A DNA stretch of 64,000 bases from Sedimenticola selenatireducens DSM 17993. GTDB lineage: Bacteria; Pseudomonadota; Gammaproteobacteria; Chromatiales; Chromatiaceae. A model generated the notes under the pieces. The model saw only the letters and a program-made list of their open reading frames with translations. It made no database searches and had not been told where the DNA came from. The position numbers and the translations under genes are program-made. The stretch is from the NCBI RefSeq assembly GCF_000428045.1, contig NZ_ATZE01000016.1:91030-155029 (forward strand), given 5' to 3'. How positions within the stretch are numbered: position 1 is the first letter of the stretch; each line of letters opens with the position of its first letter. Of the stretch, positions 44,387 to 53,625 are shown piece after piece.

Positions 44387-46023
44387 CCATTTTCCCTCTT
44401 CTCAGGGTTGGCTGAATTCCTTAACAACTGCTTCAGCATGCTTTGCATTTTATGCAGGGTACGGTCCTCGGAATCCATCTGACGTACCCTTTCCAGGTAT
44501 TCACGTACCTTGGCAAGCAGATCGGTATCAATGCCGGACTCATTCATGTGCAGCATAAAAATCCGCGCCGCATTGAGATTCACCACCTTGTTACCAGGCA
44601 TACCCACTACCGCCTCTTCAAACAGCAGCATGGCTTCATCCAGCTTGCCAAGTTTGGCCAGTTCCACACCACGATTGTTCAGTCTGACGATCTCTTTCTT
44701 TATTCCGGCAATCATTGCACCGGGATCTTCGGAGAGGCCGAGGTCACCCATGGTCTCGCCCACCGCTTTCAAAAACAGTTCATCGGAGTGATTGTTTTTC
44801 ACTGCCTGATGAAGCAGTTCGCTGGCGCGCTCCGTCTCGCCCATCCTGTTACAGGTGCGCGCCATATCCAGCGCAAGTTCCGGTGCAGCCTGGGTGCCAA
44901 GTTCCTTATAGAGCTCATGAGCCTCAATCATACATTGACGGGCACGCGCTCCGTTATTCATATCCTCCTGAATGGTGGCTTCGGTCATGGATGAGTAAAG
45001 CTTGGCTTCCGTATCTCCCTTGTAGGCTTTTTTCAGATCACGCAGCACCATCAAGGCAGCATCACCACTGGCAGTAACCGCCTTGGCCCTGGCCAGATTG
45101 GCATAGATGGAGGGGTGTTTATAGATGGAGTGTTTACCAAGGCGAATCGCCTGACCGAAGGCACGCTCCGCGACCTTTTCGTCATGATTACGCAATGCCA
45201 GCTCCCCCAGAGCACGTTGCCGCACAATGGCTTTGGCAGAGTGAGCGGTAGCTGTCTCCAGCACTTTCTGAGCCTCTTCCGGCTCATCCATGGCCTGGTG
45301 TGTCCTGGCCAACCAGTCATACGCCGCCATAAAACGTTCGTTGCCGTCGATAAGGCCTTGGAAAACCTGCTTGGCCTCTTGGTATCGCTTGTTGCCATAG
45401 TAGGACTTTCCGATACCTACCCTGGCCCAGGCAATTTCACGTTGAGACAACACGCCGGAATAGATCGCTTCTGCCTGATCGTAGGCACCTGCCTTGAGTG
45501 CAAGGTCAGCCTTGATCTTGACAAATTCGTTGAGATTTCTTGGGTTTTCGGCAATACGCCTGTCCAACAGATCATTGGCCAGTTCGTATTCGCGCCGATC
45601 AATAGCCTGTTCTATCTCCAGCAGGTCGGCCTTTTTGTTCAGCAACCGTTCAATCCGTTGCGCCAGCAGATCCTTGGTGAAGGGCTTGGTCAGATATGAA
45701 TCCGGCTCGTACTCCACGGCGCCCATGACCATCAGACGGGTATTCTCGGCAGTGATCATAACAAAGATCGAACTGACACCGATCAGTTTCCTGGCGCGTA
45801 TTTCCTCCAGAACCTGCTGTCCGTCCCGGCCCTCGCCCAGATTGTAATCACACAGGATGACATCATAGCGCTTGGACTCAATATGCGAGATAGCCTCGCG
45901 TCCATTGGCGACCGAGTCGATATCCGTTACCCCAAATGACTGCAGCATGTTGCGCAAAACGCCGCGCATATCGCCATAGTCATCCACGATCAAAAAACTT
46001 AACTGCTCTATTTTCGATGCCAT
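44383..46023 (-). CDS. Response regulator with TPR output region
   Basis: 546 aa. Residues 1-130 are a receiver: acidic pocket VDDYGD, phosphoacceptor D59 in ILCDYNLGEG, Thr in MITAE, Lys in LTKPF. The rest is a long array of TPR-like helix pairs (AWARVGIGKSYYGNKRYQEAKQVFQG, AAYDWLARTHQAMDEPEEAQKVL). There is no DNA-binding or enzymatic output, so output is probably by protein contact. Cotranslated with the kinase. A CTAG-bordered repeat lies just upstream. Confidence 0.88.
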   Translation of the reverse strand: MASKIEQLSFLIVDDYGDMRGVLRNMLQSFGVTDIDSVANGREAISHIESKRYDVILCDYNLGEGRDGQQVLEEIRARKLIGVSSIFVMITAENTRLMVMGAVEYEPDSYLTKPFTKDLLAQRIERLLNKKADLLEIEQAIDRREYELANDLLDRRIAENPRNLNEFVKIKADLALKAGAYDQAEAIYSGVLSQREIAWARVGIGKSYYGNKRYQEAKQVFQGLIDGNERFMAAYDWLARTHQAMDEPEEAQKVLETATAHSAKAIVRQRALGELALRNHDEKVAERAFGQAIRLGKHSIYKHPSIYANLARAKAVTASGDAALMVLRDLKKAYKGDTEAKLYSSMTEATIQEDMNNGARARQCMIEAHELYKELGTQAAPELALDMARTCNRMGETERASELLHQAVKNNHSDELFLKAVGETMGDLGLSEDPGAMIAGIKKEIVRLNNRGVELAKLGKLDEAMLLFEEAVVGMPGNKVVNLNAARIFMLHMNESGIDTDLLAKVREYLERVRQMDSEDRTLHKMQSMLKQLLRNSANPEKRENG

Positions 46024-46074
46024 TCGACTCTTCTCATACCACTCGTACCCCAGATAATAACATTCGCCTTCAGC

Positions 46075-46131
46075 CTAGGAGTCTGTCGGACTTAACACGG
46101 ACTTACTGCGGAAAAGCCCGACAAACTCCCA
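46075..46131. repeat. CTAG-bordered palindromic repeat, copy 3
   Basis: It begins CTAGGAGTCTGTCGGACTTA and ends AAGCCCGACAAACTCCCAG, with the family core (AACACGGACTTACTGCGG). It is the most complete copy. It sits between the tandem minus-strand diguanylate cyclase and response-regulator genes. Confidence 0.8.
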
Positions 46132-46180
46132 GTGCCGGACTTGACTATGTGGGCACGAATGAGCGATCCCATTGACAGAG

Positions 46181-47995
46181 TCATGCCTGTAGTTCTATCT
46201 GTTCCTCGGTGCGGCAGCGGTTCCGTCCCTCCCGCTTGGCCAGATAGAGTGCTTCATCCGCCCTCTCGAACGGGGTTTTACGGCCATCTCCCTTGCGGAA
46301 TGAAGCCACGCCGCAGGAGACGGTGATATTGACCCGACTCTCACCCGAATGAAATGGCTTCTCTTCCACGGCCTGACGAATTTTTTCAGCTACGGTTCTG
46401 GCCCCTTGCAGATCCACCTCCGGCAACAGTATCACAAACTCCTCACCGCCGTAGCGGGCGGGAAAATCAACCTTTCGAGTTGCCCGCCTGAGGTGCGCGC
46501 CAATCACGTGCAATACCTTGTCCCCCGCCAGATGGCCGTAGGTATCATTCACTTTCTTGAAATGATCCACATCGACAACGATCATGCTCAACGGATATTC
46601 ATAACGATTCCAGCGCGCATACTCCTCCTCCAGACGGCAATCGAACGCATGACGATTATTCAGTCCGGTCAGGGCATCGGTAAATGCCTCGACTCTGGCC
46701 TGCTCCACGTGCTCCCGCAGCGTGGCGGTCTCCTGTTCCATATCACCCAGCCGGGTAGTCAGCAGATCGATACGCTGTTCAAAACCCTGTACCAGCTGCT
46801 CGGTTTCATTTTTGTGCCCACGCAGCCGGTCCTGGATCAGATTCAGACGTTCGGCAATTGTCGACTTCAACTCATCCAGATCCGTGGCCTGCTGGACAGT
46901 CGCGTGCAAATGGGAGACCTGACTCTGCATCTCGCTGTCCATGCGACGTTGTCCGTCCGCCAGTTGAGTGCCGACGGAACCGATGCCGTTTACTTCCTGA
47001 TCGAGCTTCTGTAGCTGCTCAGTCATCTGCAACAGGAAACGCTCCACCTCCTGGCGCTCCTCTTCAGCCTGAATCCTGGCATGCTCGAACAGCTGCAATA
47101 GTTCGGTCAGAATCGGCGGAATATCCACTTCGGCAATGCCACCCGACAGGCGGGTTTTAAGCGCCTGAACCCTCGATTCCTGATCCGTTGAAATATCCAT
47201 GCGCTGCACCAGTTGCAACAGCACCTGGTCAACCGGTGGGAGGGAGGCGGCCACTTGAACTGCAGTCTCCCCGGCATCGGACAGCACTTTGACCAGTTCC
47301 GTGACCAGATCATCAAGCGCCTGCTGATTCTCTGCCCGACCCGCCTGATCCGCAAGCTTGCGCAATTTCAGCGGTCCGCAACCGGCAGACGCAAGCTGAT
47401 CAACCAGGGAGACAAAAACATCCCGTGCTTCCGGCAGTCCATCCACGAGGGACATCCCGGCAGGCCTGGATTTTGTATCTGCCTGGCTACTGCTCTCTTT
47501 ATCCTTGGCAAACAGTTTACCCATCAGCCCCGGTTTCCCGGTCGTCGCTGTCTGCAGCGCCTCCAAAAGCAACGCCTTGGCGGCCTTTACCGATTCAGGT
47601 GGTGCGGGAGACCGCTTGAGTTCACGGATGAGCTTGGATGCCCGTTTGGCAAGTGCTTTGGGCAGGGTTGCTTCTTCGAGAAGCTGGGACAAGAACGACT
47701 CAGCCGATGCGGATGCCGCCACTCCATTCTGTGTGGCATTCACTTGGCCGGCTCGACCGGCGATATCCTCCACCAGACGTAACAGCGCACGGGTATCCTG
47801 CTCGCCCCGTACCCGGTTGCGCAACTGCTCCAAGCGATCATCCAGTTGCGGAGTCATTCCATCCCCAACAAAGGAGAGTCGGGAAATACAGCGTCTGAGC
47901 GTTGATTCAACCGACTGCCAGTGTTTCTCCTTGCGTTCCAGATCCCCCAGACTGTCGAAATACTTCTTCTTCCACTCACCATCCGATTGAACCAT
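46181..47995 (-). CDS. Diguanylate cyclase with a long helical N-terminal region
   Basis: 604 aa, cytoplasmic. Residues 1-430 are helical with coiled-coil stretches (EERQEVERFLLQMTEQLQKL, RGHKNETEQLVQGFEQRIDL) and no named sensor domain that I recognise. The C-terminal GGDEF domain starts with DALTGLNNRHAF; active site GGEEF at 516-520, I-site RKVD five residues before. It should make c-di-GMP with product inhibition. It lies upstream of the kinase/TPR-regulator pair on the same strand, which may supply input. Confidence 0.9.
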   Translation of the reverse strand: MVQSDGEWKKKYFDSLGDLERKEKHWQSVESTLRRCISRLSFVGDGMTPQLDDRLEQLRNRVRGEQDTRALLRLVEDIAGRAGQVNATQNGVAASASAESFLSQLLEEATLPKALAKRASKLIRELKRSPAPPESVKAAKALLLEALQTATTGKPGLMGKLFAKDKESSSQADTKSRPAGMSLVDGLPEARDVFVSLVDQLASAGCGPLKLRKLADQAGRAENQQALDDLVTELVKVLSDAGETAVQVAASLPPVDQVLLQLVQRMDISTDQESRVQALKTRLSGGIAEVDIPPILTELLQLFEHARIQAEEERQEVERFLLQMTEQLQKLDQEVNGIGSVGTQLADGQRRMDSEMQSQVSHLHATVQQATDLDELKSTIAERLNLIQDRLRGHKNETEQLVQGFEQRIDLLTTRLGDMEQETATLREHVEQARVEAFTDALTGLNNRHAFDCRLEEEYARWNRYEYPLSMIVVDVDHFKKVNDTYGHLAGDKVLHVIGAHLRRATRKVDFPARYGGEEFVILLPEVDLQGARTVAEKIRQAVEEKPFHSGESRVNITVSCGVASFRKGDGRKTPFERADEALYLAKREGRNRCRTEEQIELQA

Positions 47996-48132
47996 TACTT
48001 CTCCTTATCGTTATCGCTATAACCCTATCGGCAGCACTGGGTGGTGAGTTTAATAAAAAAATGGCGCACAACGACGCCATTTTTAACCAACGAATTGTAC
48101 CCGGGAAGGAAGCTCCCCCCTGCAGGTGCGGG

Positions 48133-48399
48133 CTACGTTTTTCGCTGGTGTCGCCATCCCTCCCATGAGGATAGCGCCAAGGCCAGCCAGACGAATCCGA
48201 GGGTAGCCATTTGGTGACTGCCAAACGGCTCATTATAGACATAGATCGCCAGGAGAAACGCGATGCTGGGTGCCAGATAATGCAGGACGCCGATCCCGCT
48301 GAGGGGCAAACGGTTGGCCGCTGCGGCAAAACAGACCAGAGGAAGCGTCGTCATCAGTCCGGCTCGCAGACTGTTTTCGCTGCTTGCAGGTTGGCTCAT
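48133..48399 (-). pseudogene. Truncated RarD/EamA transporter (C-terminal remnant)
   Basis: 88 aa, equal to only the last third of a RarD protein: AGLMTTLPLVCFAAAANRLPL and GVLHYLAPSIAFLLAIYVYNEPFG match SGLMTALPLILFTSASKRLRL and GLLQYLNPTCQFLLAVFLFNEPFS of the intact rarD at 50139-51068. The first ~200 residues are absent. Its ATG overlaps the stop of the Gate-domain gene (ATGA, 48396-48399), so it may still be translated. A remnant of a deletion that brought the two genes together is the simplest reading. Confidence 0.75.
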
Positions 48400-49361
48400 G
48401 ATCCTGCCGTCTCCGGGGAATGGATCAGATAGCGACGATGAAAGCGTTCGCTGCTTGACTCCATTAGCCGACTGATCAGCGCCACGGCAACAAATCCGTA
48501 GACCAGACGCATCCAGAAAATGCCGCTGATATCCGCGCCCAGCAATAGTATTAGCAAGGTGTCTTCAATCATGCTATGACAGAGTGCCAGCAGGGTCATG
48601 GCACTGAACACATCTCTATAGGGCACATGCCCGGCCTGCGCCTCCTTGATCAGCAGTCCGCCACCGAAGGCAAGACCCAGGGTAAAGCCAACGATGGTGA
48701 TAGTGGTGGCAGCGCGACCGATGCCCAACATTCTCAGCATCGGCTGTAACAGCCATTGGAGCAAACGCTCAATACCCAGCAGACGCAACAGCTTCAAGGT
48801 GGTCAAAAGCAGCGAGATAATCACCAGGATCACGCCGAGACTTTTAAGCTGGACAACCCCCCAGGCGATCAGGCCGGCCGGTACCTCACCCGGCTGCCAG
48901 ATCATTTGACTGGGCTGCTGCAGCCACCCACCCCAGGCATAGAGATGGTGCAATACGAAACCGAGCAACACGGCGCTGAGCAGTCGTATCAACAAGGTGA
49001 CCCCCAGCCTCACCCCGGCCTTCTGGGCGATGCGAGCCTCGATCGGCAGGGTGTGGGCGATCAGCATCATGGTGCCCAGAACCGTCACCTGGGCCACGCT
49101 CAACTGTTCAAGCGGAGCCTGATTGAAGAAGATCACCATACCGGTGTAGATGTTGGTCAGCAGGGTGGTGGCCCAGACCAGCGCCATTGACTCGGGCAGT
49201 CCGACCAGCACCATAACCGGGCCAAGCAGGGCGGCAATAATCTCAACGCCCCCCAGTTCCTCTAGAAGTTTCACCAGCAACATCGCCGGTATCATGATTT
49301 TGAACAGCGTGCTGGCCACCTGATAGATCTCCAGCAACAGTTCCCTGAACCACTGTTTCAC
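48396..49361 (-). CDS. Nucleoside-recognition (Gate) domain membrane protein
   Basis: 321 aa with about eight membrane helices. Two Gate-like segments (LLVKLLEELGGVEIIAALLGP and LLQWLLQPMLRMLGIGRAAT) flank a middle region; FGGGLLIKEAQAG and CHSMIEDTLLILLLG are typical of the family. Members include spore maturation proteins and putative nucleoside or nucleobase transporters; the substrate is unknown. I prefer GTG at 49361 (GAGAG 7 nt upstream), since the open frame up to 49478 is AT-rich non-coding-like DNA. Divergent from an Lrp-type regulator. Confidence 0.8.
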   Translation of the reverse strand: MKQWFRELLLEIYQVASTLFKIMIPAMLLVKLLEELGGVEIIAALLGPVMVLVGLPESMALVWATTLLTNIYTGMVIFFNQAPLEQLSVAQVTVLGTMMLIAHTLPIEARIAQKAGVRLGVTLLIRLLSAVLLGFVLHHLYAWGGWLQQPSQMIWQPGEVPAGLIAWGVVQLKSLGVILVIISLLLTTLKLLRLLGIERLLQWLLQPMLRMLGIGRAATTITIVGFTLGLAFGGGLLIKEAQAGHVPYRDVFSAMTLLALCHSMIEDTLLILLLGADISGIFWMRLVYGFVAVALISRLMESSSERFHRRYLIHSPETAGS

Positions 49362-49384
49362 ATGCTTGCTCTCAAATGGATTCT

Positions 49385-49521
49385 TTCGATGAAATATTGT
49401 AACCAAAAGTGAGAAATCATAGTTTTTTAAAAGCCATATTTGAGTTAATTTAATTTTGAATTTATATACGATTTGCACTTAATATTTCATATTAAATATT
49501 GATTTAATAATTTTATTAATT
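49385..49521. promoter_or_regulatory. AT-rich divergent control region
   Basis: About 135 bp, well over 70% A+T, between the divergent Gate-domain and Lrp genes. It holds overlapping inverted repeats such as AATATTTCATATTAAATATT (49482-49501). Lrp/AsnC proteins bind such AT-rich palindromes, so autoregulation and control of the divergent gene are plausible. Confidence 0.5.
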
Positions 49522-49989
49522 ATGAAAACCCGGAAACTGGACCGAATCGATCGCCGCATCCTCAATCAGTTACAAAAGGACAATAAAATCAGCAACCTGA
49601 ACCTTGCTGAGCAGGTCGGGTTATCGCCTCCCGCCTGCCTGCGTCGGGTGAATCGTCTGCGTGCCGAGGGCGTCATCATGTCGGATGTCTCCCTGATTGA
49701 CCCCCAGATAGCCGGACACAACATAAATATCATTGTGGAAGTGGAGATGGAGCGCGATCATCTGGAACTGTCAGCCCAGTTCCGCAAAGCGATCCAGGCT
49801 TCCCCGGAGGTCACCCAATGTTACGCGGTAACCGGTGAGGTCGATTTCATTCTGGTGGTCTCGGTGCCCGACATGCAGGCCTATGACGCCTTCACCCAAA
49901 AGGTGTTATACAAGCAATCGAATCTGCGAAAATTTCGCAGTCTGATTTCACTCGATCGGGTAAAATTCGAGACTGCAGTTAAACTCTAG
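49522..49989 (+). CDS. Lrp/AsnC family transcriptional regulator
   Basis: 155 aa. N-terminal helix-turn-helix (LDRIDRRILNQLQKDNKISNLNLAEQVGLSPPACLRRVNRL) and a RAM/ligand domain (VTGEVDFILVVSVPDMQAYDAF). It is the usual length of the family and binds an amino acid as effector. Divergent from a membrane protein gene across an AT-rich region that is its likely target. The TAG stop lies in the CTAG end of a palindromic repeat. Confidence 0.93.
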   Translation: MKTRKLDRIDRRILNQLQKDNKISNLNLAEQVGLSPPACLRRVNRLRAEGVIMSDVSLIDPQIAGHNINIIVEVEMERDHLELSAQFRKAIQASPEVTQCYAVTGEVDFILVVSVPDMQAYDAFTQKVLYKQSNLRKFRSLISLDRVKFETAVKL

Positions 49990-50045
49990 GAGTCTGTCGG
50001 GCTTGACCGTTTGCAGCCAGACGGCGTTGAGTCCGACAGGTTCCT
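49986..50045. repeat. CTAG-bordered palindromic repeat, diverged copy 4
   Basis: Left end CTAGGAGTCTGTCGGGCTTG is as in the other copies. The core differs (ACCGTTTGCAGCCAGACGGC) and the right end TTGAGTCCGACAGGTTCCTG still pairs with the left. It overlaps the stop codon of the Lrp gene. Confidence 0.7.
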
Positions 50046-50138
50046 GCCCTCGCACCCCGACTCAGGGATTGGGTCCACCCGCCCTTTGGCTTACTGTCGC
50101 ATCCGTAACGGAAAATTTGCCCGGAATCACCGTCATCC

Positions 50139-51068
50139 ATGAACCAGCCAACAGAGTCAGATCGTGAAGTAAAAGTCGGCGTCCTGAGCGCCTTGGGTGC
50201 CTTTATTATCTGGGGCTTGTCACCACTCTACTACCGGGCCATCGGCGAGGCGCCAGCCCTTGAGATCATTGCCCATCGTGCCATCTGGTCGCTGCTGTTT
50301 ACCCTGTTGATGGTCGGTTTCAGTGGGCAGATCCGGGTATTCATCTCGCTATTCCGCGATTATAAAATCCAGTTAATTCTGTTGCTCAGCTCTCTGTTGG
50401 TCTCGGTTAACTGGCTCGGCTTCATCTGGGCGGTCAACAACGGCAAGGCACTGGAAGCCAGCATGGGCTATTTCATTATGCCGATTGTCATGGTGCTGCT
50501 GGGGCGGCTGTTTCTTGATGAACGGCTGAACCGGAACCAGATCATTTCACTGCTGCTGGTCTGCCTGGGCGTGCTGAATCTGCTGGTCGCCATCCGGCAG
50601 CTACCCTGGATCGCCCTGTTACTGGCCATTTCGTTCGGTTTCTATAGCCTGGTGCGCAAGAAAGTGGCCGTCAATGCGTTGGTGGGACTGACCATGGAGT
50701 GCCTGTTCCTGGCCCCCCTGGCACTGGTTTATCTGCTGTTTCTCAATCACCAGGAGACGCTGGTGTTTGGCAGTCGGGAAATCGGCTTTGACCTGTTGCT
50801 GATTGGCTCCGGTCTGATGACTGCCCTGCCCCTGATACTGTTCACGTCGGCATCGAAGCGACTGCGTCTGGGCACGGTGGGCCTGTTGCAGTATCTCAAT
50901 CCCACTTGTCAGTTTCTATTGGCAGTGTTTCTGTTCAACGAGCCCTTCTCGGCACATCATCTGAATACCTTTATCCTGATCTGGGCGGGTCTGGCAATCT
51001 TTACCCTGGATTCGAGAAACCGGATGAAACGTGAGTCGCTCGCCAGAAAGCTGACCGGTATGCCCTGA
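50139..51068 (+). CDS. rarD: EamA family transporter RarD
   Basis: 309 aa with ten hydrophobic helices in two EamA repeats. GVLSALGAFIIWGLSPLYYRAIGEAPALEIIAHRAIWS is the RarD start and LFLDERLNRNQIISLLLVCLGV and LQYLNPTCQFLLAVFLFNEPFS are conserved. An inner-membrane DMT-superfamily exporter; the RarD substrate is unsettled. A truncated relative lies at 48133-48399. Confidence 0.9.
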   Translation: MNQPTESDREVKVGVLSALGAFIIWGLSPLYYRAIGEAPALEIIAHRAIWSLLFTLLMVGFSGQIRVFISLFRDYKIQLILLLSSLLVSVNWLGFIWAVNNGKALEASMGYFIMPIVMVLLGRLFLDERLNRNQIISLLLVCLGVLNLLVAIRQLPWIALLLAISFGFYSLVRKKVAVNALVGLTMECLFLAPLALVYLLFLNHQETLVFGSREIGFDLLLIGSGLMTALPLILFTSASKRLRLGTVGLLQYLNPTCQFLLAVFLFNEPFSAHHLNTFILIWAGLAIFTLDSRNRMKRESLARKLTGMP

Positions 51069-51072
51069 TGAT

Positions 51073-52431
51073 CTATGAATCTACCGGAGCCCTGGCGGTT
51101 CGCAGGCAATTACGTCCATCATGCTTTGCCTGATACATGGCCATATCCGCCGCATCCAGCAACGCATGCCAGTCGCTGGCAATCTCCGGAAAGCTGGCCA
51201 CACCAATACTGACGGTCAGACTCACCGAATCATCCCCCAGCTTGATCTGATGGTTTGCCACCAGCCTCAGTAACCGTTCACCCAGATCGACCGCCATGGC
51301 CAGTGGCGTCTCCGGCAGAACCACCAGAAACTCTTCACCGCCGAATCTGGCCACGTAGTCCGTCTTTCGTAACGATCGCTCAAGCTCAAAGGCAATACTG
51401 CGCAGCACCCGGTCGCCATTGGCATGACCATATTGATCATTGACCTCCTTGAAGTGATCGATATCCACCATAAAGATCGAGAGCGAATGTTTGTAGCGGG
51501 TGGCGCGTTCAATATCATCGGTAATCCGCCGCTCCAGCGCGTTGCGATTATAGAGTCCGGTCAGCGGATCATGTGTCGCCTGATGCTTAAGCCTTTTCTC
51601 AATTTGTTTGCGCGCTTTGAGTTGGTTGTTCAGCTGACTGGTACGCCGATCGACCCGCGCCTCCAGCTCGGTATTGAGTACATGCAGTTGCCGCTCTTCC
51701 GATCGGGAGAGCAGAAAGAGATAAAGAAGCACCATAATATAAGCGGCGAAGCGTAACAGATGCCAATGCCACCAAGTGACATCCCACAGCACGGAAAACT
51801 GAAACATCAGCCCGGAAACACCAAGCAGCAGGTAATGACTGGCAAAAATCGTGCTGTCCTTATTGTTTTCACCACAATTCACACAGAAGAAATTGGCCGC
51901 AGCAACCAGAAACAGTACTCCCGCTACGCTATTGATAAGGTTTGCCTGCAGGGTAAACCGGTTATCCTCGGTCAGCATTGGCAGCACGGGGTCATGAATC
52001 AGTGTGCCGGCACCAATCAGCATCGCCAGGGCGATTACCAGCAATGGCAGACGATAACCGGACGCCTGTCGGGCCATCGACTCGGGCAACCATATCAGGG
52101 CAGCCATCAGGCCACCCGTTAGCATTGCAATGGAGTGAAACCAGACAAAATGTTGCGGACTCTCCGACAAGGCGTGAAAACCATCCAGCACTCCCATACC
52201 CACAAGTGCGGCCACAATCCAGATATAGCGCGCGGGGAGCCGCTCGTACACCCTCAACATGATAATCAACGCCGCAATCAACAACGCGGTAAAGGCACCC
52301 AGTGTTTCACCAAAAACGTGCAACGGGATGTGGACCCACTGTTCCTGAGGAACAAGAACAAATGCAGCCATGCCGCCGGAAAGGAGGAAGAGAATCACAC
52401 TAAGCAACAAGGCGTTAAGGGATCTCATCAT
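51073..52431 (-). CDS. Membrane-bound diguanylate cyclase
   Basis: 452 aa. The N-terminal ~240 residues hold about seven or eight membrane helices (LLLSVILFLLSGGMAAFVL, FTALLIAALIIMLRVY, LLVIALAMLIGAGTL), a MASE-like sensor with His and Trp clusters (WDVTWWHWHLLRF). A short coiled linker (RRTSQLNNQLKARKQIEKRL) leads to the GGDEF domain: DPLTGLYNRNALE, active site FGGEEF, I-site RKTD. It should make c-di-GMP in response to a membrane or small-molecule signal. The start is ATG 52431 or 52428, after GAAGG; an open frame runs upstream to 52539. Confidence 0.9.
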   Translation of the reverse strand: MMRSLNALLLSVILFLLSGGMAAFVLVPQEQWVHIPLHVFGETLGAFTALLIAALIIMLRVYERLPARYIWIVAALVGMGVLDGFHALSESPQHFVWFHSIAMLTGGLMAALIWLPESMARQASGYRLPLLVIALAMLIGAGTLIHDPVLPMLTEDNRFTLQANLINSVAGVLFLVAAANFFCVNCGENNKDSTIFASHYLLLGVSGLMFQFSVLWDVTWWHWHLLRFAAYIMVLLYLFLLSRSEERQLHVLNTELEARVDRRTSQLNNQLKARKQIEKRLKHQATHDPLTGLYNRNALERRITDDIERATRYKHSLSIFMVDIDHFKEVNDQYGHANGDRVLRSIAFELERSLRKTDYVARFGGEEFLVVLPETPLAMAVDLGERLLRLVANHQIKLGDDSVSLTVSIGVASFPEIASDWHALLDAADMAMYQAKHDGRNCLRTARAPVDS

Positions 52432-52572
52432 GCCTTCAGCATAAGATCGGGAAATTATGTTGTCCAGAGATTCCAACCGCTTCCGGCACAGTTTGTGACA
52501 TGGGTCAGTGAGCGGCGGAAACAGTAGCCAACCGCACAATTAAACCATTGATTATGATGATATTTGTCAGAC

Positions 52573-53517
52573 TTAAAAACGGTCGGGGCCGGCAGCATTC
52601 CTGGCCACCGGAATGCGAAATTCCAGGCTGAAACGGCCGCTTTGATTAATGAAATGATTGTCGTGGTAAAGGGCGTGTGGCGGGATGCTCCGAGCCTGAT
52701 AATCACTGGCCGGCAACCAGTGCATATAGAGGTCACGCATCAGGTAGAGCAGGTCCCCGAACATGCCTCCCGCCTGACAACAGGCGTGCAGACCACCGGG
52801 TATCTCCATCACCCCGACACCATCCCCGGGATAGATACGTTTCGGCAGGGTCAGACAAGCGACATAGCGGCATTGATCGAACGGAATCAGATCCGGATTA
52901 CTGTGGTGGAGTGCAATCATCTGCTGGGCTTTCACATCGACCCCGTGGGCACCTCCCCAATCCAGCAGGCGGGCCCATACCTCACTGATACGCTGGTCAT
53001 AACCGACATGCCGTATATAGGCAACCGGCTGACTCGGCAGGCGTTTAATCTCTACTTGTCGCTGAACAGACTGGTTGTGGCTATCCAGGGTATCCCGATA
53101 ATACTGGCGGTGCGGATTCATCGCGGATGCAGACCAGGCTGTTTTCAATGTCCGGCTTCTGGTTTCGTAGCCTTCACGGCGCCACAGCGTGGGGGAACAG
53201 TTGAAGCAGGATTTGAAGGCATGGTTGAACGCCGCATTGGAGTGAAAGCCGCACTCTGCCGCGATGTCGACTATGGCCATGTTCGGGTTATAAATCAGTA
53301 AATTGGCCGCCCATTCAAGACGGCAGCGCCGGATATAGTCATGCACGCTCTCCCCGGTGATCTGTTTGAAAATACGTTGAAAATGGTAGGGGGAGTAGCA
53401 GGCACTTTGAGCCAGTCCACTAATTTCCAGAGAATCCGAAAGTTTCGCATGGATGCGGTAAAGCGCCTCGTTTATACGGGTCTGATGTTCATAGGCGGTG
53501 TTCCGGCGCAAGCTCAT
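52573..53517 (-). CDS. AraC family regulator with GyrI-like effector domain
   Basis: 314 aa. N-terminal AraC-type double helix-turn-helix (ISGLAQSACYSPYHFQRIFKQITGESVHDYIRRCRLE, VDIAAECGFHSNAAFNHAFKSCFN) and C-terminal GyrI-like small-molecule-binding domain (VAYIRHVGYDQRISEVWARLLDW). This is the Rob/SoxS-Rob layout in which the C-terminal part binds drugs or other ligands. Divergent from the aminotransferase at 53626 across ~90 bp. The start is uncertain (53517 or 53535); neither has a clear ribosome binding site. Confidence 0.9.
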   Translation of the reverse strand: MSLRRNTAYEHQTRINEALYRIHAKLSDSLEISGLAQSACYSPYHFQRIFKQITGESVHDYIRRCRLEWAANLLIYNPNMAIVDIAAECGFHSNAAFNHAFKSCFNCSPTLWRREGYETRSRTLKTAWSASAMNPHRQYYRDTLDSHNQSVQRQVEIKRLPSQPVAYIRHVGYDQRISEVWARLLDWGGAHGVDVKAQQMIALHHSNPDLIPFDQCRYVACLTLPKRIYPGDGVGVMEIPGGLHACCQAGGMFGDLLYLMRDLYMHWLPASDYQARSIPPHALYHDNHFINQSGRFSLEFRIPVARNAAGPDRF

Positions 53518-53625
53518 GGCAAAAAAATAGCACATTTAGACAAAAGAATTACCCCATACCATCAAAATTAGCCTGATCGGTTTGCCTTATGCTGGCGGTA
53601 TATTAAAACAACAGGAATTAGGTGG

